Below, piece by piece: positions 9,188-20,518 of a stretch of 64,000 bases of DNA. Below the pieces are notes generated by a model. That model had not been told where the DNA came from, did not search any database, and worked only from the letters and a program-made list of their open reading frames with translations. The first letter of the stretch is position 1, and the number at the start of each line of letters is the position of its first letter. The stretch spans positions 1 to 64,000 of the forward strand of contig JADJWQ010000006.1 in NCBI GenBank assembly GCA_016716265.1, written 5' to 3'. The stretch comes from Planctomycetota bacterium. Its GTDB lineage: Bacteria; Planctomycetota; UBA1135; UBA2386. A program made the translations under genes and the position numbers.

Positions 9188-9940
9188 ATGAAGATCGACA
9201 AGTACGTCCAGGACGACTACTGCATCCTGACGCTCAAGGGCGAGTTCGACACGTTCTACGTGCCGAGCCTGCAGGAGGAGGTGGAGTCGCTCCTCGAGAA
9301 CGGCGTCGCGCACCTCGCGTTGAACCTGCGCCTCGTCAAGTTCATCAACTCCACCGCACTCGGCGCCATCATCCGGTTCCACAAGCTGTGCAAGGCGGCG
9401 AACGGCGAGCTGGTGATCGCGCACCCGTCGAACTTCGTGCGCGACATCGTCACGAAGGTCGGCATCGACCAGATCGTACCGGTGTTCGACGAGCAGGAGG
9501 CGGCCGTCAAGCACCTGATCAAGAACCTGAACGAGCTGGAGCTCGCCGGCGCCGTGCCGGTCAACCAGGAGAAGGTCCTGATCTCGTTCCCCGACGAGAC
9601 GCGGCAGCGCCAGACCGGCGGCAAGCCGCTGATCGGCTCGATGGGCAACGTGAACGGCGACCGCATCCAGTTCCTGTGGTCGGGTCAGAAGCGCGGCGTC
9701 AGCCAGGACCAGATGCGGCAGCTGTTCTTCACCGGCAGCGACGTCCACCTGAAGTTCCAGGTGAAGATGTTCAAGAAGGGCTACTTCGAGCTGCTCGGCA
9801 AGGTCCGCGAGGTCGAGGCGGCCGGCGACGACGCGGTCCGCGTGACGGCCGGCTTCGTCGCGATCTCCGACGTCGACCGCGAGGCGCTGACGCAGTTCGC
9901 CGAGGACATGGAGTTCCTCAAGCGCCAGCTGCCGAACTGA
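9188..9940 (+). CDS. STAS-domain protein with PilZ-like C-terminal domain
   Basis: 250 residues. Residues 1-110 are a STAS (anti-sigma antagonist) domain; the phospho-site loop reads KFINSTALG, with Ser55/Thr56 where the usual motif is DSSGLG. Residues about 135-250 resemble a PilZ-type beta-barrel, with strands ending in GKVREVEAAG…VTAGFVAIS and a terminal helix DREALTQFAEDMEFLKRQL, the usual end of PilZ domains. The canonical cyclic-di-GMP motifs (RxxxR and D/NxSxxG) are not evident. It is divergent from the GAF-SpoIIE phosphatase gene, its likely regulator. STAS assignment is strong; the PilZ-like call is moderate and rests on fold-like pattern. Confidence 0.85.
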   Translation: MKIDKYVQDDYCILTLKGEFDTFYVPSLQEEVESLLENGVAHLALNLRLVKFINSTALGAIIRFHKLCKAANGELVIAHPSNFVRDIVTKVGIDQIVPVFDEQEAAVKHLIKNLNELELAGAVPVNQEKVLISFPDETRQRQTGGKPLIGSMGNVNGDRIQFLWSGQKRGVSQDQMRQLFFTGSDVHLKFQVKMFKKGYFELLGKVREVEAAGDDAVRVTAGFVAISDVDREALTQFAEDMEFLKRQLPN

Positions 9941-10005
9941 CGCGCGGCGTGCTGGCGCGGCGGTGCGCGCCGGCGCAGAACCGGGGCAGGTGGGCGCGCG
10001 AGGCG

Positions 10006-10034
10006 TTGACGCCCGCCGTGCCGGCCGCTACGGT
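10006..10034 (+). promoter_or_regulatory. Sigma-70-like promoter for rpmH
   Basis: TTGACG (10006-10011), a 17-nt spacer and TACGGT (10029-10034) precede the L34 start codon by 34 nt. The -35 matches 5/6 and the -10 keeps the TA…T core. It lies directly after the end of the STAS gene, suggesting rpmH is transcribed on its own. Confidence 0.55.
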
Positions 10035-10067
10035 TCCTCCCCCTTCGACTCCGTTCCGACCCGTCCG

Positions 10068-10205
10068 ATGAAGCTCAAAGTCCGTCGCTCGAACCTCAAG
10101 CGCGCCAAGAAGGTGGGCTTCCGCACCCGCTCCAAGACCGCGGGCGGACGGAAGGTGATCAAGCGCAAGCGCAAGAAGTCCGGCGGCTACTTCCGCGTCG
10201 GCTGA
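10068..10205 (+). CDS. rpmH: Large-subunit ribosomal protein bL34
   Basis: 45-residue, extremely basic protein of the 50S subunit. It keeps the L34 signature: SNLKRAKKVGFRTRSKT, then GGRKVIKRKRKKSG, equivalent to the family's KRxxxxGFRxR…GRxVxxxRRxKGR. The family is usually 44-50 residues, so this is full length. The start ATG at 10068 is chosen because it gives the standard N-terminus MKLKVRRSN; a longer in-frame start would add an unrelated tail. In most bacteria rpmH is followed by rnpA, yidD, yidC and mnmE; here acnA follows, and yidC-mnmE are about 29 kb away on the other strand. Confidence 0.93.
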   Translation: MKLKVRRSNLKRAKKVGFRTRSKTAGGRKVIKRKRKKSGGYFRVG

Positions 10206-10385
10206 GCGCCGCATCGCGGTCCGCCGGGACGGCCGGTTCGCACACTGCTGCGGCAGGTCCGACATCCGCCCCGCGGAGCCCAGCGCCGAGGCGCGCGGCC
10301 CCTGGCCGCCTGCTGCCGGGATCCCGCCGCGAGCCGCCCCGACCCGGCGCCGGAGTCCGCGGAGCACTGCTCCCCGAGACTCCGT

Positions 10386-13094
<2,709 letters not shown>

Positions 13095-13125
13095 GCGCCG
13101 GCCGTCGGCGGACCGGGCGCCGACC

Positions 13126-16068
13126 ATGCGACGCGTCTACCTGCTCTACTGTCTGTCCGGTTTGCTGAGCCTCGGCTACCAGGTCGCCTGGTTCCGCGTG
13201 TTCGTCGACGCGTTCGGCTCCACCAACCTGACGTTCGCGTTCGTCGTCGCGAACTTCATCGGGGGCCTCGCCGCGGGGAGCCTCGCGAGCCGCCGCTTCG
13301 CCGGGTGGCTCGGCCGCCGCGCGCGCGTCGCCGACCCGCTGCGGCTGTACGGCGTGGTCGAGCTCGGCGTCGCGCTGACCGCTGCACTGACGCTGCTGCT
13401 GCCCGCGCTGCCGGCCGACCTGTGGGACGGCTTCCCGTACGCGCTCGACGGCCGCGTGTTCGAGCCGACCGCTGCCGCCACGCTCGCACAGCTCCTCGCC
13501 AGCACCGCCTGCGTCTTCGCGCCGTGCTTCCTGATGGGCGTCACGTTCCCGCTGCTGTGCGACGTGTTCCGCTCGTCGGCGCGGTTCCCGGCGGCGCTGT
13601 ACGCGTGGAACACCCTCGGTGCCTGCGGCGGCGTGATCGCGGCGGAGTTCCTGCTGCTCGCGTGGCTCGGCCACCAGCGGATGTTCCTGACGATCGTGAT
13701 CGCCAATGCGTTGCTCGGCGGCTATTTCGCGGCGGGTCGCGTCCGGCTGCCCGCCGGCCAACCCCGGCCCGCCGCGGACCAGGCGGCGACGGCGCTGCCG
13801 GCGACGTCGACGCTCGTCGCCATCGCGGTCCTCGGCGGCGGACTGACCGGCGCGTTCGAGGCCGACGTCCTGCGCCGGCTGCAGTTCCTCGACTGCCGGA
13901 CCGGCGCCGCGCTGTCGTGCATCTCGCTGTGGGCGATCCTCGCGATCTTCCTCGCCAGCGCCACCGTCCGCCTCGCACCGCGGCTCACGCTGCGGCATCT
14001 GCAGATCGGTGTCGTGCTCGCGCTCGGCTACTACCTCGCGGTCTGGCACGACGCGTACGCGCTGAAGCAGTGGGCGAACAGCGCGGACGATCTGCGCGTG
14101 CGCGCGGCGCTCCCGCGCCTCCCCGCGGGTCTCACCGGCTCGTTCCTGTTCGTCGACTTCGGCTACGGCTTCCGGGCGCTGCTGCTGTTCACCGGCGTAT
14201 TCGTGCTGCCACCGTTCTACCTGCTGTCGCTCCTGTTGCCGTTCGCCTGCAATCGGGCCCAGGCGGACGGGCGGCACCTCGGCACGCTGTACGGTGCCAA
14301 CACGCTCGCCTTCTGCGTCGGGATCGTCGCCTTCTCGACACTCGCACCGGGCGTCAATCTGTTCTACGCGCTGCGGTTGTTCCTCGCGATGTTCGCCCTC
14401 GGCGCGCTCGGCCTGTTCGCGCTCCGGATCGGCGGGCGCCCCGCGCGCGCGGCGCGCACGATCGCCGGCGCGTGGCTCGCCGCGCTGGTCGCACTCGTGC
14501 TGCTGACGCCGGCATCGTTCGCTGCCTCGTGGTTCGCGCCGTCGAGCCCCGCCTCGCGACTGCCGGTGCGCGCATTGCGGAGCGACGGCGCCCACACGAC
14601 CTTCGTGCTCGACGACCGGCACGGCGACTGGCTGTTCTTCGACAGCCACGCGATGTCGGGCACGAATCCCACCGCGCAGCGCTACATGCGGCTGATGGCG
14701 CACGTCCCGCTGCTCGCCCACCCGCGGCCAGCAGGCGCGCTGCTGATCTGCTTCGGTGTCGGCAACACCGCGTCGGCGATCGCCGCACACCGGTCGATCG
14801 AGCGCCTCGACGTCGTCGATCTGAACCGGCAGGTGTTCGCGACCGCGCCCGAGTTCGCGGACACGAACCACGGCGTGATCGACGACCCGCGCATCCGACT
14901 GATCCACGACGACGGCCGCCACTATCTCGCGGTGAGCGACGCCTCCTACGACCTCGTCACCAGCGAGCCACCGCCACCGATGTTCCCGGGCGTGTCCCGC
15001 CTGTACTCGGTCGAGTACTACGAGTCGGTGCGCGCGCACCTGACACCCGGCGGCTTCATGACCCAGTGGCTGCCGATCGAGCAGATGCCCCGGCCCGCGA
15101 TGCGCTCGGCCATTGCGTCCTTCATCGCGGTGTTCCCGCAGTCGCTCTTGTTCGTCGGGGCGGACACCAACTTCATCCTGCTCGGCTGCAATGGTGCACT
15201 CGACCTGCAGACGATCGAGCGCCGCTACGCGGAGTCGCCCGCCGTGGCGGCCGAGCTGACCGCGCTCGGCGTCCCCCGGCCGGCTGCGCTGCTCGCGCGC
15301 ATCACCATGGGCCCGCGCGCGCTGGCCGCGGAGTTCGGAGGGGAGCCGCTCGTCAGCGACCAGCGCAACGACTTCTCGCACGTGTTCCACGACCCGGGCG
15401 CACCCGCGAACCTGACCTACGACCCGAGCGCGCTGCTCGCCGAGCTGCCAGGCACCGACGAGCGCGGACTGCGGTGCGCGGACGAGCTACGGCGGATCAC
15501 GATGCACCTCGGCCGGCTGAAGACCGCAGTGCCCGACTTCCCCGCGACGGTGCTGCAGTCCGTACCGAGGTCCGCGGGCATGCCGGGAGCCGGCGTGGAC
15601 TGGGTGGTCGTCGGTCTGCGCATCGCGGCCGCCGCCGAGCGGCTCCGCGGCGGCGACCTCGCGAGCGCCGTCGAGCAGCTCCGCGAGGTGCTCCGGCTCA
15701 GCCCCGAGCTGCCGCTCGTCCAACGCGACCTCGGCACGATGCTGCTGCAGCTCGGCCGCGACGCGGAGGCGGCCGACGTCTGGCGCGCGCTGCAGGCCGT
15801 CGAGCCGGACGACGTCGCCGGCGTCTACGGCGAGGCGTTCGCGCTGCACCGGACGGGCGCCGACGAGCGGGCGCTCGCGGTGCTGCGCGCGCACGGCGGG
15901 CGCTTCCCGGGATCGCTCGCGCTCGCGCGCCTGGCGGGCGACATCCTGGCGGCCCGGCAGCGCTGGGCCGAGGCGCTCGCGCACTACGACCGCGCGCTGG
16001 CGATCGAGCCGCGCGACCAGCTCGCGGCCGCGGGGCGGGAGCGCTGCATCGTCGAGCTGCGCCGCTGA
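13126..16068 (+). CDS. Membrane-fused spermidine synthase-like protein with TPR tail
   Basis: 980 residues in three parts. Residues about 1-460 are a multi-helix membrane domain of the fused MFS/spermidine-synthase type, starting YLLYCLSGLLSLGYQVAWFR and containing FIGGLAAGSLASRR. Residues about 530-700 are a Rossmann methyltransferase-like spermidine synthase domain (LLICFGVGNTASAIA, DVVDLNRQV, DPRIRLIHDDGRHYL). The catalytic Asp of true aminopropyltransferases is replaced by Glu in the TSEPPPP segment, which is usual in the membrane-fused group. Residues about 840-980 are TPR repeats. The substrate is unknown; polyamine synthesis should not be assumed. It lies 31 bp after acnA and may be cotranscribed with it. 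Confidence 0.85.
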   Translation: MRRVYLLYCLSGLLSLGYQVAWFRVFVDAFGSTNLTFAFVVANFIGGLAAGSLASRRFAGWLGRRARVADPLRLYGVVELGVALTAALTLLLPALPADLWDGFPYALDGRVFEPTAAATLAQLLASTACVFAPCFLMGVTFPLLCDVFRSSARFPAALYAWNTLGACGGVIAAEFLLLAWLGHQRMFLTIVIANALLGGYFAAGRVRLPAGQPRPAADQAATALPATSTLVAIAVLGGGLTGAFEADVLRRLQFLDCRTGAALSCISLWAILAIFLASATVRLAPRLTLRHLQIGVVLALGYYLAVWHDAYALKQWANSADDLRVRAALPRLPAGLTGSFLFVDFGYGFRALLLFTGVFVLPPFYLLSLLLPFACNRAQADGRHLGTLYGANTLAFCVGIVAFSTLAPGVNLFYALRLFLAMFALGALGLFALRIGGRPARAARTIAGAWLAALVALVLLTPASFAASWFAPSSPASRLPVRALRSDGAHTTFVLDDRHGDWLFFDSHAMSGTNPTAQRYMRLMAHVPLLAHPRPAGALLICFGVGNTASAIAAHRSIERLDVVDLNRQVFATAPEFADTNHGVIDDPRIRLIHDDGRHYLAVSDASYDLVTSEPPPPMFPGVSRLYSVEYYESVRAHLTPGGFMTQWLPIEQMPRPAMRSAIASFIAVFPQSLLFVGADTNFILLGCNGALDLQTIERRYAESPAVAAELTALGVPRPAALLARITMGPRALAAEFGGEPLVSDQRNDFSHVFHDPGAPANLTYDPSALLAELPGTDERGLRCADELRRITMHLGRLKTAVPDFPATVLQSVPRSAGMPGAGVDWVVVGLRIAAAAERLRGGDLASAVEQLREVLRLSPELPLVQRDLGTMLLQLGRDAEAADVWRALQAVEPDDVAGVYGEAFALHRTGADERALAVLRAHGGRFPGSLALARLAGDILAARQRWAEALAHYDRALAIEPRDQLAAAGRERCIVELRR

Positions 16069-16178
16069 CCGCGCGCCGGGCATCACTCGGGCCACCCGAC
16101 TGCGAGGCGGTCGCTCGCCGGAGGGTCCCGCTGCGGCGGATCCGGGCGGGCCGCGCGGCTGGCTCCCGGCGGGGAGGT

Positions 16179-16832
16179 TCACACGAGTCCGAGCTGGATG
16201 CCGAGCAGCACTGCCTGAGTGCGGTCGCGGACGCCGAGCTTGGCCAGGATGCTCGACACGTGGTTCTTGATCGTCCCCTCCGCATTGTCGAGCGCCCGGG
16301 CGATCTCCTTGTTCGACAGCCCCGCCGCGAGCAGCCGCAGCACCTCCTTCTCGCGCGCGGTCAGGGTCGCCGGCGGCGGCGGGATCGGCGGCGCGGCCGC
16401 GCCGCTCGCACGCAGGCCGGGCAGGATCTTCGACAGCGTGACCGGCCGCACCGCGGACTCGCCGCGCGCGACCGCCTCGATCGCCTCGACCAGCTCCTCG
16501 AACGTCGCGTCCTTCAGCAGGAAACCCGCCGCCCCGAGGCGCAGCGCTTCGAGCAGCACGTCGTCGTCGGGGAACGTCGTCAGCACGACCACCCGCGGTC
16601 CCGCGCCGCCGAGCCGGCGCAGCACGTCGAGACCGGACAGACCGGGCATGCGCACGTCGAGCAGCAGCACGTCGACCGGCCGGCCGGCCTGCGCGAGCGC
16701 GGCGAGCGCGGCGAGCGCGGCGGCACCGTCGCCCGCATCCCCGGCGACCTCGAGTCCCGGCGCCAGCGCGAGCAGGCTGCACAGCCCGCTGCGCACGAGC
16801 GCCTGATCGTCCGCCACGAACACGCGGATCAC
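16179..16832 (-). CDS. NarL/FixJ-family response regulator
   Basis: 217-residue cytoplasmic transcription regulator. The receiver domain (1-125) has the acidic pocket ADDQ and phospho-acceptor Asp59 in LLLDVRMPG, then LTTF and the conserved Lys in FLLKDA. The C-terminal LuxR-type helix-turn-helix (about 155-217) includes LTAREKEVLRLLAAGLSNKEIA and GTIKNHVSSILAKLGVRDR. It starts with GTG at 16830-16832, which overlaps the stop of the upstream sensor kinase by 4 nt (GTGA), so translation is probably coupled. A Pro/Ala linker joins the domains. The target genes are unknown. Confidence 0.95.
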   Translation of the reverse strand: MIRVFVADDQALVRSGLCSLLALAPGLEVAGDAGDGAAALAALAALAQAGRPVDVLLLDVRMPGLSGLDVLRRLGGAGPRVVVLTTFPDDDVLLEALRLGAAGFLLKDATFEELVEAIEAVARGESAVRPVTLSKILPGLRASGAAAPPIPPPPATLTAREKEVLRLLAAGLSNKEIARALDNAEGTIKNHVSSILAKLGVRDRTQAVLLGIQLGLV

Positions 16833-18007
16833 GCCGCCCCCCGTCGGGCCGGGACGACCAGCTCGACCTGCGTGCCGGGCACCCCTGCCGGCGATTCGAT
16901 CCGCAGACTGCCCCCGACCTGCGCGACGCGAGCGGCCAGTCCGGCCAGGCCGCCCCCGGCGCGCGGCGCGCCGACGCCGCGCCCGTCGTCCCGCGCGACG
17001 ACGACGATCCGCGCCCCGTCCCGGCGCACCTCGAGCGCGAGCATCGCGCCACCGGCGTGCCGCAGCGCGTTGGTCACGAGCTCCTGCACACCGCGCAGCA
17101 GCACGTGCGCGCACTCGGGGTCCACGTCGCCGAGGTCGTCGGGCAGCTCGACGCGCAGCTCGAGCATCGGCACGCGCCCCAACAGATCGCGGATCGCGGC
17201 GAGCAGCTCGCCACCGCTGCCGGCGCCGCGCACGTCGGCCAGCACGTCGCGCAGCTCGGCGAGCAGCACACGGCAGATCGAGTGAGCGGTCTCGACCGTC
17301 CGGCGCGCGGCATCGGCGTCCTGGCGCCGCGCGAGGTCGAGGTGCAGCGAGAGTGTCGTCAGGTGGTGGCCGACCGCATCGTGCAGGTCGCGGGCGATCC
17401 GCGTGCGCTCGCCCAGGCGCTCGCCGGCGGCGATCACCGCCTGCGCCGCCGACAGCTCGGCGAGCGATCGCTCGAGTGCCGCCCGGCCGCGGGCCTCGCG
17501 CGCTGCGAGGCGCGCCGCCGCGAATGCGAATGCCTGCAGCCCGCACATCGCCGTGACGAACACCGCGAACGCCACCCCACCGCCGAGATGCGGTCGGTAC
17601 ACGACCGCCAATCCCACCGTCTGCGCGAGCACGATGGCCTGACCGAGCCGGTCGCGACCGGCGAGGGCGAACTGCGGCACGGCCACGACGCACAGCAGCG
17701 CGAGCGTCGGCACGCCGGGCAGCGTGAACGGCAGGCACCACACCGCGCACGCCGCGGCGGCGACCTGCAGGACGCCCGCCGCAGCGACCGTGCCCGCCGC
17801 CCGCCGCAACCGCGGCAGGAAGCCGAGCCCGAACACGAGCGCGGCCACGACGCCGAGCGCGACGCGCGGCTCCCGCGCCAGCCAGGGCGCGCTCGCCAGC
17901 CGCCAACCGAGCGGAGCGAGCGCCGCCACCCAGGTGATCACACCGCTGGCGCGCATGCCGGTGGCTGCGCCGCGCGGTGGGGACGGTTCCGTGCCGGACG
18001 GTTTCAT
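16829..18007 (-). CDS. NarL-type sensor histidine kinase (HisKA_3)
   Basis: 392-residue inner-membrane kinase. Residues about 20-165 hold four to six hydrophobic helices (for example VALGVVAALVFGLGFL and LCVVAVPQFALAG) with no large periplasmic loop. A coiled linker precedes the HisKA_3 dimerisation motif RIARDLHDAVGHHLTTLS, with phospho-acceptor His209. The HATPase domain (about 285-385) has the N-box QELVTNALRHA and the G-box DDGRGVGAPRAGGGLAG. It overlaps the response regulator by 4 nt, forming one two-component system. An alternative start is Met18 (MRASGVITW). The signal is unknown and may be a membrane state, as no sensor domain is visible. Confidence 0.92.
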   Translation of the reverse strand: MKPSGTEPSPPRGAATGMRASGVITWVAALAPLGWRLASAPWLAREPRVALGVVAALVFGLGFLPRLRRAAGTVAAAGVLQVAAAACAVWCLPFTLPGVPTLALLCVVAVPQFALAGRDRLGQAIVLAQTVGLAVVYRPHLGGGVAFAVFVTAMCGLQAFAFAAARLAAREARGRAALERSLAELSAAQAVIAAGERLGERTRIARDLHDAVGHHLTTLSLHLDLARRQDADAARRTVETAHSICRVLLAELRDVLADVRGAGSGGELLAAIRDLLGRVPMLELRVELPDDLGDVDPECAHVLLRGVQELVTNALRHAGGAMLALEVRRDGARIVVVARDDGRGVGAPRAGGGLAGLAARVAQVGGSLRIESPAGVPGTQVELVVPARRGAA

Positions 18008-18174
18008 CGCGGGTTCCAGGTCCCGGGATCATGCCGGCCGGACGCACCACCGCGCAGGTGCCGGAAGTCACGGGTGGATCGCATGCCGGGTTGCACTGCC
18101 GGCGGGGGCCGCGCCACGCGAACCTGCGCGATGTCGAGCCGGGATGCCCCCGGCGCGACGCGACCCGGAGATCC

Positions 18175-19524
18175 ATGATGCTGCGACACTTCGCGATCCT
18201 CACCCTGTCCACCGCGCTGCCGCTGCCGTCCGCCACCGGCCAGGATCCGGCCCGGTTCCCCCCTCTGCCGCCCGCGATCGCCGGCGAGGTGACGCTGCCG
18301 CTGACGCAGACCCCACCGCTCCCATGGCGCGCGGTCGGCACCGGCACCGCACTGCGGATCGATGACGCCGGCATCCTCCGCGCGAGCTGGCGCCGAGCTC
18401 CCCGCGAGGCGTTCGGGCTCGCACTGGCGTTCCGCGCCGGCGGCCTCCCCGGGCTGGGCAGCCTGCGCCTGCGGCTGTCGGGCGACGCCCCCGCGACGCT
18501 GCTGGTGTCGCTGCGGGACGACGCCGGCCAGGTCTTCTCGTGGCCGATGCAGCGGCTCGGCGCAGGGCCGCTCGCGCTGGAGCTCGACGCCGACGACCTG
18601 GCCCCGGACCCGTTCCAGAACGGCGGGCGGACGCCGGGCGAGTTCGCCGCCGAGCGCGCGGTGATCCTGAGCCTCACCGACATCGCCGGCTACCTCGGCG
18701 GGGCGCCGGGCGAGGCCGGCTTCGCGCTGCTCGAGGCGACCGCGCGCGTCGGCGCCACCGCGCCCGCCGCGGCGGAATGCGCGAGTGCTGCCGAGGCGAC
18801 GTTCTTCGCGGCGCTGGTCGACGGCGACGGCACGCCGCAGGACGCCGCCCGGCTGCTGCTGCTCGACGCGCTGCAGCGACCGCACGACGCGCGCCCGGCG
18901 CTGCTACTCGGCCTGGCGCACCTGTGGCGGGCCGCGGAGGGCGACCACCGCGATCCCGGCCTCGTCGACGAGTTGCTGCTCGCGGAGCGCTGGCTCGCCC
19001 GCGCGGCCGACCTCGACCCGTCCGAGGACCGCCTGCCCAGCTGGCTCGTGCCGGCCCGCATCGCGATCGCCCGAACGTTCGGCGACCCCGGCGCGATCCC
19101 CGCGCTGCGCGAGCCGCTGCTCGCCGCGGCGCGCCGCGACCCCGCCTTCCACGGCTTCGCGGTCGGGTTGCTCGGCTATGGCGCGGCGCGCGACTCGAAC
19201 GCCTTCGCGGCCGGGCTCGCGGCCCTGCGCGCGACGGTCGCCGACGCGGATCCTACCGACCCCTCCGTGCGCAACGAGCCGCGCTGGCCGCACAACCGCG
19301 AGGGCTTCCTGCTGTTCGCGGCGTCCTACGAGCAGCGCGCGGGAGAGGCCGGCCGTGCGCTGACCCTGCTCGACCGCGTCGAGGCGATCCCCAGCTTCGC
19401 GGACTGGCCGTTCCGCGCGGAGGTCGAAGCCCGGCGCACCGCGTGGCGCGCCGGCCGCGATCCGGATGCCGGTGGCGAGTTCATGCAGCGCAATGCGTGC
19501 GTCGTCTGCCATCGCGCGCGCTGA
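18175..19524 (+). CDS. Secreted protein with C-terminal CxxCH haem-type motif
   Basis: 449 residues, not assigned to a named family. A signal peptide (FAILTLSTALPLPSATG) is followed by a beta-rich N-terminal part (about 30-190) that resembles a carbohydrate-binding-type jelly roll (RAGGLPGLGSLRLRLSG, LELDADDL, VILSLTDIAGYLGG). Residues about 200-430 are helical repeats of TPR kind. The protein ends NACVVCHRAR, placing a c-type haem binding motif (Cys442, Cys445, His446) four residues from the C-terminus. No distal Met is identifiable. The start is the first of two adjacent ATGs after a CGGAG site. It lies 15 bp from the convergent carbonic anhydrase. Whether haem is really attached is untested. 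Confidence 0.75.
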   Translation: MMLRHFAILTLSTALPLPSATGQDPARFPPLPPAIAGEVTLPLTQTPPLPWRAVGTGTALRIDDAGILRASWRRAPREAFGLALAFRAGGLPGLGSLRLRLSGDAPATLLVSLRDDAGQVFSWPMQRLGAGPLALELDADDLAPDPFQNGGRTPGEFAAERAVILSLTDIAGYLGGAPGEAGFALLEATARVGATAPAAAECASAAEATFFAALVDGDGTPQDAARLLLLDALQRPHDARPALLLGLAHLWRAAEGDHRDPGLVDELLLAERWLARAADLDPSEDRLPSWLVPARIAIARTFGDPGAIPALREPLLAAARRDPAFHGFAVGLLGYGAARDSNAFAAGLAALRATVADADPTDPSVRNEPRWPHNREGFLLFAASYEQRAGEAGRALTLLDRVEAIPSFADWPFRAEVEARRTAWRAGRDPDAGGEFMQRNACVVCHRAR

Positions 19525-19539
19525 CCCGCGCGCGGACCG

Positions 19540-20400
19540 TCAGGGGGTGCTGCCCTGCGAGTCGACCACGCGTCCCTGCAGCGCCTGGACGTGACGCGCA
19601 TTGTTGCCCTCGAGGCGGTTCATGCGCTCGATCTGCTGTGGGCTCGCCTCGAACACGTGCTGCAGCACGAGCCATTGCACCGTCTCCGTGAACGGCGGCG
19701 TCGTCAGCGAACCCGTGTAGTGGTAGTAGCGCTGCAGCTCGTCGCCGAGCGCCTCGCCGATCGCGATCTGCAGGTCTGCCAGGTCGACCTCCTCGTGGTC
19801 GCCGCCCGGCACGGCGTCGAGAAAACGCGCGAGGAGCGGATCCTCGTCGCCACACTTGTAGAGCACGCCCACCACCAGGAAGTGCGGCACCTCCCCGACG
19901 TCGTCGCTCTGCTTGTGCACGAGGTGCAGCTCCATCGGGAACGTCATGCCGTCGATCCGGTGCTCCGACGGCGTATGGAAGTGGAACTGCGCGACGTCGT
20001 AGCGCCGGCCCTCGAACTCCACGTAGCTACCGCTGTCGTAGTCGAGCTGGATCGTGTGCCCGAGGTTGCGGATGTGTCCGTGCGACGGCTCGTAGTGCGA
20101 CGCCATCGCGTGGTCGCCGGGGACGACGGCCTTCGTGAAGATGTCGATGGGCGACTGCCGCAACCCGTGCGTGCACGACGCGAGCGCGTAGCCCTGCTCG
20201 ACCGAGGCGACCGCGTCCGGCGCGCTGCCGTGCACGGCGTTGTCGAGCGACCCTTCCGTCGCCAGCACGGCGTCGTGGCCGGCACCGGCACCGGTCCGGG
20301 GCGAAGGACCGGTCGCGCAGCCGAACGACGCGACACAGGCGATCGAGAACACGGACAGGCGCAGCGCACTGCGCCGGACGGCGAGCAGACGACGGTCCAT
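19540..20400 (-). CDS. Alpha-type carbonic anhydrase, exported
   Basis: 286 residues. Zinc enzyme for reversible CO2 hydration, expected outside the cytoplasm. The N-terminus has a signal-type hydrophobic stretch ending SFGCATG; Cys28 could be a lipidated Cys, but Phe before the Gly makes the lipobox weak. Alpha-CA motifs are visible: CTHGLRQSPIDIF, QFHFHTPSEH with zinc ligands His140 and His142, the third ligand His159 in MELHLVHK, and SLTTPPFTETVQW. The spacing fits the family and all metal ligands are present. The start codon at 20398-20400 gives the signal peptide; longer in-frame starts add Arg-rich non-family sequence. Possible roles are CO2/bicarbonate supply or pH control. Confidence 0.95.
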   Translation of the reverse strand: MDRRLLAVRRSALRLSVFSIACVASFGCATGPSPRTGAGAGHDAVLATEGSLDNAVHGSAPDAVASVEQGYALASCTHGLRQSPIDIFTKAVVPGDHAMASHYEPSHGHIRNLGHTIQLDYDSGSYVEFEGRRYDVAQFHFHTPSEHRIDGMTFPMELHLVHKQSDDVGEVPHFLVVGVLYKCGDEDPLLARFLDAVPGGDHEEVDLADLQIAIGEALGDELQRYYHYTGSLTTPPFTETVQWLVLQHVFEASPQQIERMNRLEGNNARHVQALQGRVVDSQGSTP

Positions 20401-20518
20401 CGGCACCTCGGATTCCTCGGCCGCACCACCGCGGGACGGCGATCGGACCTCCGGCCGGCGCGGATCGGCTCGCCGGGGACAAGTCCGCGGCACGCGCCGA
20501 ATTGCAGTCGGCGTGATC

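Noticed and set aside
16069..16178. A terminator between the convergent spermidine-synthase-like gene and the response regulator gene.
   Set aside because: No stem of useful length or T-run could be found by eye in this 110-bp stretch.
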